NCBI GenBank assembly: GCA_030593645.1
Contig: JAUVGT010000032.1
Coordinates: 1 to 18,894, forward strand
DNA: 18,894 nucleotides
From: Deltaproteobacteria bacterium
GTDB lineage: Bacteria > Desulfobacterota > Desulfobacteria > Desulfobacterales > JAUVGT01
Reading direction: 5' to 3'
Position numbers and translations under genes: made by a program
In this document: piece after piece, positions 13,185 to 18,894 of the stretch
How positions within the stretch are numbered: the stretch's first letter is position 1
Layout: each line of letters begins with the position of its first letter
Notes under the pieces: model-generated
The model's database searches: none
What the model was told of the DNA's origin: nothing
The model's input: the letters and a program-made list of their open reading frames with translations, nothing else

Positions 13185-15260
13185 ATGACATCAGAAATCA
13201 AATGGGTGAAAACACATTGCGGACGAATGGATCAGGGAGGGTGCGCCCTGATTCTGGGTGTGAAGGATAATAAAATCCTTGAGGTAAAGGGCGATCCGGA
13301 TGGATATTTGAACAGGGGGTATATCTGTCAAAAGGGATTGGCATCACCCGAGAGACTCAATCATCCAATGCGGCTGACTCAACCATTGAGACGGCGTGGA
13401 AACCGAGGTGCAGGGAAGTGGGATCCGATTACCTGGCCTGCGGCTCTTTCGATAATCAGGGAAAATCTCCTGGGGGTCAAAAACCGTTACGGGGCAAAAT
13501 CTGTTGTATTCTGTCAGGGTATGCCTAAAGGACTCGATTATTTTACCCTGATCAGGCTTGCCAATACTTTCGGGTCTCCCAATGTGGTTGGCGTTCAGGA
13601 TGTGTGCCATGCACCTCGTGATATTACGGGCTTTCATACCTGCGGATTCTACCCTGTGGCGGATTATCAAAATCCTGGCAAACTGGTAGTGTTGTGGGGA
13701 AGTAACAACACCAGCACCAATGAAGAAGGGCAGATTTGCAGTCAACTTTTGAAGCGTTTAAAGCAGGGAAGCGATCTTATTGTCGTTGATCCCAGGAAAA
13801 CGGCGCTTGCAGGAAAAGCAAGGTTCTGGCTTCAGATAAAGCCCGGCGCGGACAACGCTTTAGCCCTTGCCTTTTTGAATGTTATTATTCAGGAAGGGCT
13901 TTACGATAAGGAATTTGTGAAGGAATGGACATACGGATTTGATGATCTGAACGCACATATCAAAGAATTTACACCGGAAAAAATGGCGGAAGTAACCTGG
14001 GTTCCGGCTGATCTTATCCGCGAAAGTGCAAGAGCATATGCTGTGGCGAAACCTGCCGCCATCGGGTGGGGGAACGCATTGGAACAGAATTCCAATGCGT
14101 TTGATACGGCGCGGGCCCTTGTATGCCTCATGGCTGTTTGCGGAAACCTTGATGTACCGGGCGGAAACATTCAGGCAAACGAACCGGATATACTTGGACT
14201 CGGCAGGTTTGTAAGATCAGATTTGATACCGAATAAAAAAGAAGAGATGATCCATTCATCCCATCATACAATCCGGGGATTGATGATGGTACCGCCGGCA
14301 TATCTGAAACGGGCAATCCTGGATGAAAAACCTTATCCGGTTAAGGCCGTATATATGCAGGGCGCGAATCCGCTTCTCAGTTACGCGGACAGTCGGAATA
14401 CACGGGATGCTTTATTGAAACTTGATTTTCTCGCGGTATCGGAGATTTTTATGACGCCCACTGCCGCGTTTGCGGATATTGTTCTTCCGGCAGCCACTCA
14501 TTTTGAGTTCAATGATATCGGTCATTACGGTCTGGGACATGGTGTATTACTATCCCGGCCTAAGGTTGTAGAAGCTCCAAAAGGATGCAGACCGGATATC
14601 ATGATCATAAACGCGCTGGGTAACGCATTGACAAACGGGGAATACTGGTTTGACGATTACCAGGAACTTCTTGATATGCTGATTGAGCCCAGCGGGTACA
14701 GCTACCGTGAATTCGTGGAAAAAGGATATTTAAAAGGCGCCGACCGTTATCAAAAATACCTGTCAAATGGTTTCAGAACACCCACAGGCAAAGTTGAACT
14801 GAGTTTAAGCCGGCATGAAAAATTAAATGTAAAAGCGCTGCCGGGAATAAACAGTCCCGAACCTGATGATCCGGAATTTCCATTTTATCTAACCTGTTCA
14901 AAAAGCCGCTTTTTTCTCCATTCATCCTACCGGTGGATTAACACATTAAGAGACCATTATCCCTGGCCGGTCGTTATGATACATCCCGATACGGCTGAAA
15001 AATTCGATATTCAAAATGGGGATGACGTGATTATTGAAACCACTTTGGGAAGTATCTCGCAGTCCGCACGCCTTTTTGACGGGATACATCCAAAAGTAAT
15101 ATATGCGGCCTATGGCTGGTGGTTCCCGGAAGAGAAAATTTCCAATCAGTTTGAATGGGAAAGATCCAATTATAATATCCTGACATCAAACAAAGATATA
15201 GGAAAGGAATTCGGAACACCGAATCTTAAAGGATTAAAATGTAGAATCCGGCGGGGATGA
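13185..15260 (+). CDS. Molybdopterin-dependent oxidoreductase (DMSO reductase superfamily)
   Basis: The 691-residue protein has the order of a cytoplasmic formate-dehydrogenase/acetylene-hydratase-like catalytic subunit. It has an N-terminal iron-sulfur segment (about 8-50, ending GYICQKG) and several cofactor-binding domains (WGSNNTSTNEEG, DPRKTALAGKA, GNALEQNSNAFD, GANPLLSYADS, ADIVLPAATHFE). The C-terminal molybdopterin dinucleotide-binding domain spans about 570-690 (FYLTCSKSRFFLHSSYRW, IHPDTAEKF, NGDDVIIET). The probable metal ligand is C141 followed by H142 (DVCHAPRD), the position of selenocysteine-His in FdhF. The iron-sulfur motif is unusual: C12-G-R-M-D-Q-G-G-C20 lacks the second cysteine of CxxCxxxC, leaving three cysteines with C48. 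No Tat signal is seen and no partner electron-transfer subunit is adjacent. It follows the deacetylase by 8 nt with no clear ribosome site, so translation may be coupled. The substrate is unknown. Confidence 0.85.
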   Translation: MTSEIKWVKTHCGRMDQGGCALILGVKDNKILEVKGDPDGYLNRGYICQKGLASPERLNHPMRLTQPLRRRGNRGAGKWDPITWPAALSIIRENLLGVKNRYGAKSVVFCQGMPKGLDYFTLIRLANTFGSPNVVGVQDVCHAPRDITGFHTCGFYPVADYQNPGKLVVLWGSNNTSTNEEGQICSQLLKRLKQGSDLIVVDPRKTALAGKARFWLQIKPGADNALALAFLNVIIQEGLYDKEFVKEWTYGFDDLNAHIKEFTPEKMAEVTWVPADLIRESARAYAVAKPAAIGWGNALEQNSNAFDTARALVCLMAVCGNLDVPGGNIQANEPDILGLGRFVRSDLIPNKKEEMIHSSHHTIRGLMMVPPAYLKRAILDEKPYPVKAVYMQGANPLLSYADSRNTRDALLKLDFLAVSEIFMTPTAAFADIVLPAATHFEFNDIGHYGLGHGVLLSRPKVVEAPKGCRPDIMIINALGNALTNGEYWFDDYQELLDMLIEPSGYSYREFVEKGYLKGADRYQKYLSNGFRTPTGKVELSLSRHEKLNVKALPGINSPEPDDPEFPFYLTCSKSRFFLHSSYRWINTLRDHYPWPVVMIHPDTAEKFDIQNGDDVIIETTLGSISQSARLFDGIHPKVIYAAYGWWFPEEKISNQFEWERSNYNILTSNKDIGKEFGTPNLKGLKCRIRRG

Positions 15261-15293
15261 TTGGGAATCATCGTGCAAAGAGCGAAAAACATA

Positions 15294-15395
15294 ATCACGA
15301 AAACACGAAAGGATGAAAACACGAAATAAAGACAAAAGAAAATTTAAGAATAGTTTTTGTTTTTTCGTGTTTTCGAAATTTCGTGCTTTCGTGAT
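15294..15395. repeat. CACGAAA-type inverted repeat (about 102 bp)
   Basis: The left arm ATCACGAAAACACGAAA and the inner GAAAACACGAAA face a right arm TTTCGTGTTTTCGAAATTTCGTGCTTTCGTGAT. The two arms are complementary over about 33 nt with few mismatches, around an AT-rich centre. It is composed of the unit CACGAAA repeated in both orientations. It is unrelated in sequence to families A and B. Confidence 0.75.
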
Positions 15396-15611
15396 AAAAG
15401 TTCTTAGCTTTACATTTTTTGTTTAAAAACCTCTTCGCCTCTTTTGCGGCCCGCCCTGTTAAATCTGTCTTTTTATTTAACCGGGGTGGAAAGTATTTAT
15501 AAAAATAGACTTCAATCATTTTTATTTTTTGTGCTTTTCATATTTCATGTTTTCGTGATAGAGGTTTTTTTATTTCCCATTTTTCTATTTGACTTGCTTG
15601 TTTTTGTATAG

Positions 15612-15629
15612 TAACCACTCCGGTGGTTA
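15612..15629 (+). promoter_or_regulatory. 18-nt palindrome upstream of the 2-oxoacid oxidoreductase operon
   Basis: TAACCAC and GTGGTTA flank TCCG, 78-95 nt before the alpha-subunit start codon, just after a TATAGT sequence (15607-15612). The size, symmetry and position suit an operator for a dimeric regulator such as a TetR-family protein. No regulator gene is nearby, so this is inference. Confidence 0.4.
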
Positions 15630-15706
15630 ATAACAATCGATCCTGTTCGGATATTTATATGACCATTAGTAGAAAAACCAGATAAAGAAGACTCAAAGGA
15701 GTTACA

Positions 15707-16825
15707 ATGGCACTGTCATTTCTTGAAGGAAACGAAGCAGTGGCCTGGGGAGCTGTGGCCTCAGGCTGCCGTTTTTTTGCCGGGTATCCGATTACACCGG
15801 CCACTACGGTTTACAATACCATGCTTAAACTCTTACCGCCTGAAGGGGGGATCTGTATGCAGTGTGAAGACGAGATCGCCTCAATAGGATGCTGTCTTGG
15901 AGCTTCAATGGCGGGGATGAAGGTGATGACCGCCACGTCCGGCCCGGGTATCAGCCTGTACAGTGAAAATATTTCACTGGCAATCGGGAGCGAAATTCCC
16001 ATCGTGATTATTGACGTCCAGCGCCTTGCCCCGTCCACCGGATCCGCAACACGCGGAGCGGATGGGGATGTCCAGTTTTTAAGGTGGGGCAGCAGCGGTG
16101 GGCTGCCGGTGATTGTACTGGCGCCTGCTGATGTCAGGGATTGTTTTACCCTGACAATGGACGCTTTTAATCTCGCGGAAGAGTTCAGATGTCCGGTGTT
16201 TGTCGCGTCAAATAAAGAGATCGCCATGACACGAGAGAGCTTGGATCTTGATCACATTGAGAAACCAGAGGTGATCGATCGTGCTGTATATTCTTCAGGG
16301 GACGGGTTTTTACCTTTCAAGGTTTATAAAGATCAGGTTGTACCCGATTTTCTTCCTATCGGAGACAAATCCCTTGTTCGGCAGACTTCTTCAACGCATG
16401 GACCGGATGGTTATATTACTACAAGCCCGGATGTCATTTCGGCAAGCCAGACACGGCTGATGAATAAGCTGAATTCAACTGTAAACAGATACAGCTTTCA
16501 TGAAACATCCATTGAAGACTCTGATACCATGATATTAACATACGGAGTTACCGCGCGTGCGGCCAGGGAAGCCGGTGAAACAATGAAAAAAGAGGGGAAA
16601 CCTGTTTCTCTTATGGTTTTAAAAACCCTCTGGCCGGTACCGGAGGAACTGATCAAAGAAAAGACAAAAAATACGGAACGGGTTCTGGTAGTGGAAATGA
16701 ATATGGGACAGTATGTTAATGAGATTAAGCGTATCCTGCCGGATAAAAGGATCGGATTTCTCGGTCAAATGGACGGCAGGCTGATTACTCCGCAAAGGAT
16801 CATGGAGGAGATAAAAAATGTCTAG
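15707..16825 (+). CDS. 2-oxoacid:ferredoxin oxidoreductase, alpha subunit
   Basis: The 372-residue protein matches the alpha chain of KorA/VorB-type oxidoreductases. The pyrimidine-binding domain I (about 1-180) has GYPITPATTVY, the catalytic-type Glu in CEDEIASIG, TATSGPGISLYSENISLA and QRLAPSTGSATRGADGD. Domain II (about 270-372) has TYGVTARAAREA, LKTLWPVPEE and VEMNMGQYVNEI. With the next gene it would oxidatively decarboxylate a 2-oxoacid (2-oxoglutarate, a branched-chain or another 2-oxoacid) to an acyl-CoA while reducing ferredoxin, in the cytoplasm. The exact substrate cannot be fixed from sequence. The ribosome site AAAGGAG is strong and 7 nt from the ATG. The gene overlaps the beta-gamma gene by 8 bp, implying coupled translation and 1:1 assembly. 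A possible operator lies upstream. Confidence 0.92.
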   Translation: MALSFLEGNEAVAWGAVASGCRFFAGYPITPATTVYNTMLKLLPPEGGICMQCEDEIASIGCCLGASMAGMKVMTATSGPGISLYSENISLAIGSEIPIVIIDVQRLAPSTGSATRGADGDVQFLRWGSSGGLPVIVLAPADVRDCFTLTMDAFNLAEEFRCPVFVASNKEIAMTRESLDLDHIEKPEVIDRAVYSSGDGFLPFKVYKDQVVPDFLPIGDKSLVRQTSSTHGPDGYITTSPDVISASQTRLMNKLNSTVNRYSFHETSIEDSDTMILTYGVTARAAREAGETMKKEGKPVSLMVLKTLWPVPEELIKEKTKNTERVLVVEMNMGQYVNEIKRILPDKRIGFLGQMDGRLITPQRIMEEIKNV

Positions 16826-18110
16826 TTTACTGAATAAGAGTCGGCCGCCGGTTTTTTGCCCGGGGTGTTCTCATGAACGGGTTACAAAAGCATTGGATAA
16901 AGCGTTTCAGGATATGGGACTTTCAGGTAACCAGATCGTCATGGTGAGTGACATCGGCTGTTCAGGGTTGTTTGACACATTTTTTCATACACACGCGTTT
17001 CACGGTCTGCATGGACGCGCGTTAACTTATGCCGCGGGTATTAAGATGGCCCGGCCGGAATTGAATGTGGTTGTCACAATGGGAGACGGCGGTCAGGGAA
17101 TCGGCGGCGCTCATTTTCTTGCCGCATGCCGAAGAAATCTTAATCTGACTTTACTGATACTGAACAATTTTAATTTCGGGATGACAGGAGGGCAGTTTTC
17201 AGCCACAACTCCCCCGGAAGCACAGGTTGGTTCCGGGTTCCTGAACCAGCTGGAGAAACCGCTTGATATCTGTAATACGGCACGATCGGCAGGTTCCCCA
17301 TTTGTTACAAGATGCTCAAGCTACGAAAAGGACCTGGATAGTAAAATCAGGAATGCCATAGAGTATAATGGTTTTTCGATTATGGACATGTGGGGGGTAT
17401 GCCCGGGAAGATATACGCGAAGAAATAAACTGACACCCAAAGTTATTGAACAGGAACTGGGTAATTTTCCTCAGATGGAAGGCGAAGTAAAAGAAAACAA
17501 ACGCATGGAATACAGCGAGCATTACAGGGAAATTGCTGAAGGTTTAGAACCGCTTACCGAGCCTGTAAAAATGGAAAAGCAATTCGAACCTCCCGAAATC
17601 GGACGAAAGGGTGTAATGATTCTCGGTAACGCGGGACAGCGGATTATTACCGCAGGGGAAATATTATGCATGGCCGGTTTGTCCGCAGGACTAAACGCAA
17701 CCCAGAAAAACGAATATAACATTACCGTGCTGAGAGGACCTTCGATCAGTGATCTGGTGCTGTCTTCAGAAGAGATCGGGTATACCGGAATCACCAGGCC
17801 CGATGTTGTTTTCGCGTTAAGCAGTGAAGGTATTGAACGCCGGCAGGGAATGTTTAAAAACTTGGATGAAACTTCCCTGGTTTTTAAAGTTCCGGATGTG
17901 GAAATACCATCCTGTACAGCGGATGTGCGTATGATGGACCTCAAGGGGCAGAGGATCAAGTCACTGGATTGGGCCCTTGCATCCCTGGCGGTTTTGGCGA
18001 AAAATGAACGGATTATCAATATCGCGATGCTCAAAGCTGCCGTTGAGAAGAGATTTAAGGGGAAGATTCAGGAAAGCGCGCTTGATTTGATTGATCGTGT
18101 GAAAATTTAG
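16818..18110 (+). CDS. 2-oxoacid:ferredoxin oxidoreductase, beta-gamma fusion
   Basis: The first part (about 1-250) is the thiamine-diphosphate beta chain. It has CPGCSH (C14, C17), DIGCSG (C48) and GVCPGRY, giving four cysteines for a [4Fe-4S] cluster. The ThDP motif starts GDGG at 89-92, with NNFNFGMTGGQ from 116, ending FSATTPPEA. The second part (about 262-430) is the gamma chain: KGVMILGNAGQRIITAGEIL, followed by YNITVLRGPSISDLVLSSEEI and RPDVVFALSSEG. The two are usually separate genes of about 280 and 180 residues; here they form one 430-residue protein with a charged linker (about 222-260). No ferredoxin-like delta gene is adjacent, so electrons would leave through the beta cluster to free ferredoxin. 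No clear terminator follows it. Confidence 0.92.
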   Translation: MSSLLNKSRPPVFCPGCSHERVTKALDKAFQDMGLSGNQIVMVSDIGCSGLFDTFFHTHAFHGLHGRALTYAAGIKMARPELNVVVTMGDGGQGIGGAHFLAACRRNLNLTLLILNNFNFGMTGGQFSATTPPEAQVGSGFLNQLEKPLDICNTARSAGSPFVTRCSSYEKDLDSKIRNAIEYNGFSIMDMWGVCPGRYTRRNKLTPKVIEQELGNFPQMEGEVKENKRMEYSEHYREIAEGLEPLTEPVKMEKQFEPPEIGRKGVMILGNAGQRIITAGEILCMAGLSAGLNATQKNEYNITVLRGPSISDLVLSSEEIGYTGITRPDVVFALSSEGIERRQGMFKNLDETSLVFKVPDVEIPSCTADVRMMDLKGQRIKSLDWALASLAVLAKNERIINIAMLKAAVEKRFKGKIQESALDLIDRVKI

Positions 18111-18733
18111 TTTGGTGGCCTGAGGAGTCTTTTCAGGTGGGGCATAGCCTTGCGAAACCTCCATCTGTGTGCTTGCCGCATATGCATTTAACCGTGGGTC
18201 TACCCTTATTGGATCCCTGCGTGTGTATTTGAACAGAAAGTTACGGCTTTAAGGCGCTTTTGTGGCAGAAAACCCAATAAGTATCCATTGCATGGCTTTT
18301 CGCTCTCTATCTCGCTTTTTCAGGGGCCGCATTTAAATAAATGCGCTTTGAATACGTGATTACGGGCAAATAATCAAAATACGAGCGTGTGAGAGCTAAA
18401 TAACCCATACTTTAAAACACCCTCAAAAAACCCAATTTTTGAGATTTTTTCTTTCCGGATTCCTTCAAAATTCATCGATTTTCAAACCAAACATCAAAAC
18501 CCAATGTCTGATAAATATCAATTACGTAAACTTTATTTGATTTTTCGAAGGCGATTATGCCCGGTGACAGGCAGTTAGGGGAGGGCGGCATTTTTGGATA
18601 ATGAGGTGAAAAGTGAACAGAAACCAGCGGTTTTGAGCACGATTTTTGTTCCATAACCGCTGGTTTCTGTTCAAATGCCCCCGCTGGACCAGGCTGGAGG
18701 TTGTGGGTATTCGATTGAATATTATGAAAAGGG
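18111..18733. other. 623-nt region without a convincing gene
   Basis: No frame here has gene-like length or composition plus a ribosome site. It contains a weak CCTGA/TCAGG stem after the oxidoreductase (about 18120-18138), a short palindrome CGCATTT/AAATGCG (about 18329-18346) and the 19-bp inverted repeat listed separately. Base runs such as AAAACCCAATTTTTGAGATTTTTTC (about 18426-18451, quoted only as a landmark) are AT-rich and could include promoters, but none is clear. Confidence 0.5.
18614..18673. repeat. Perfect 19-bp inverted repeat with 22-nt spacer
   Basis: TGAACAGAAACCAGCGGTT (18614-18632) and AACCGCTGGTTTCTGTTCA (18655-18673) are exact reverse complements. No T-run follows on either strand. 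It lies 61 nt downstream of the lysine-rich microprotein gene on the minus strand and could be its transcript end, an mRNA-stabilising hairpin, or the footprint of a small mobile or REP-like element. Confidence 0.75.
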
Positions 18734-18844
18734 TCATTCTTTGTTTTTCTTGTCCTTTTTTGCCTTTCGTTTTTCCTTTTGATTTAGCTTAGCCTTCTTC
18801 TGTATTTCCTTCTTACCCTTATCTTTCTTTCCTTTATCACCCAT
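18734..18844 (-). CDS. Lysine-rich 36-residue microprotein
   Basis: A minus-strand frame reads MGDKGKKDKGKKEIQKKAKL and continues in the same style (NQKEKRKAKKDKKNKE), then TGA. About half of the residues are lysine or arginine, and there is no hydrophobic segment. Seven bases before the ATG is a textbook ribosome site (GAGGAGGAAT), the strongest in the window, which argues for real translation. The composition suits nucleic-acid or ribosome binding, as in short disordered basic peptides, but no function is known to me. Similar lysine-rich small proteins starting MGDK occur as hypothetical proteins in several bacterial groups; that is from memory and unverified. It stands alone at the right edge, transcribed away from the window end. 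Confidence 0.7.
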   Translation of the reverse strand: MGDKGKKDKGKKEIQKKAKLNQKEKRKAKKDKKNKE

Positions 18845-18894
18845 TTCTATTCCTCCTCGTATAAAATTGCTTGCCTATTTTATTGGGGATCTAA

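Larger units (their letters stand above)
15261..15706. other. AT-rich intergenic region with degenerate repeats
   Basis: This 446-nt gap holds the CACGAAA palindrome (15294-15395), a degenerate third half-copy (about 15530-15560, TTTCATGTTTTCGTGATAGAG) and a stretch CCTCTTCGCCTCTTTTGCGG that looks like another dispersed repeat fragment. A 7-bp hairpin (15612-15629) and a strong AAAGGAG ribosome site lie before the next gene. The minus-strand frame across 15295-15519 arises from the repeat and is not a gene. Confidence 0.6.

Noticed and set aside
15295..15519. Minus-strand 74-residue frame before the oxidoreductase operon
   Set aside because: It is made of the CACGAAA palindrome read as protein (HESTKFRKHEKTK) and has no supporting ribosome site.
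18472..18737. Two minus-strand 60-residue frames
   Set aside because: They overlap each other in different frames, span the 19-bp inverted repeat and lack ribosome sites.
1..18894. CRISPR array, prophage, toxin-antitoxin or defence island
   Set aside because: No regularly spaced direct repeats, integrase, phage structural or paired small toxin/antitoxin genes were seen. Repeats present are palindromic and dispersed.

Overview
The window looks like chromosomal core DNA from a moderately AT-rich, anaerobic, Gram-negative bacterium, most likely a member of the Desulfobacterota (sulfate-reducer type). The reasons are an FtsE-FtsX-EnvC-CtpA-YibQ cluster, a ferredoxin-type 2-oxoacid oxidoreductase, a CO-dehydrogenase/formate-dehydrogenase-era molybdopterin enzyme, a short core MetE-like protein, and palindromic intergenic repeats of a style I associate with that group. 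The taxonomic call is inference; no rRNA or tRNA gene is present to anchor it.

Layout. Positions 1-1304 (minus) hold the N-terminal 434 residues of a PAS-GAF-PAS sensor protein that runs off the left edge. It sits 34 nt behind a MetE/UROD-like methyltransferase gene (1339-2445, minus). After a 443-nt divergent gap containing a 151-bp palindromic repeat (A1) come an MFS drug-type antiporter (2889-4103), dnaJ (4390-5490) and queD (5600-5983), all plus. A second, inverted copy of the repeat (A2) starts on the queD stop codon and separates queD from the convergent pyrE (6224-6787, minus).

From 6856 to 7178 there is a coding-like but broken stretch whose last frame overlaps the start of ftsE. Then follow ftsE (7175-7864), ftsX (7939-8817), an EnvC-like SH3b/coiled-coil/LytM protein (8926-10407), ctpA (10617-11957) and a YibQ-type polysaccharide deacetylase (12196-13176). 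Together these form a cell-wall remodelling and division module. FtsEX would gate an amidase activator, CtpA would be a periplasmic processing protease, and YibQ a polysaccharide deacetylase-fold enzyme. ctpA is bracketed by two inverted copies of a second palindromic repeat, 162 bp each (B1 and B2).

A molybdopterin oxidoreductase (13185-15260) follows YibQ by 8 nt. A 446-nt gap with AT-rich palindromic repeats leads to a two-gene 2-oxoacid:ferredoxin oxidoreductase operon: alpha at 15707-16825 and a beta-gamma fusion at 16818-18110, overlapping by 8 bp. The right end is largely non-coding (18111-18733), apart from a striking 19-bp inverted repeat. It finishes with a 36-residue lysine-rich microprotein on the minus strand (18734-18844) that has a very strong ribosome binding site.

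I see no phage, CRISPR, toxin-antitoxin or defence locus. The parts most worth a second look are the two exactly length-matched palindromic repeat families with a shared core design, the hairpins in the dnaJ leader, the degenerate LytM and metal sites, and the relict gene before ftsE.
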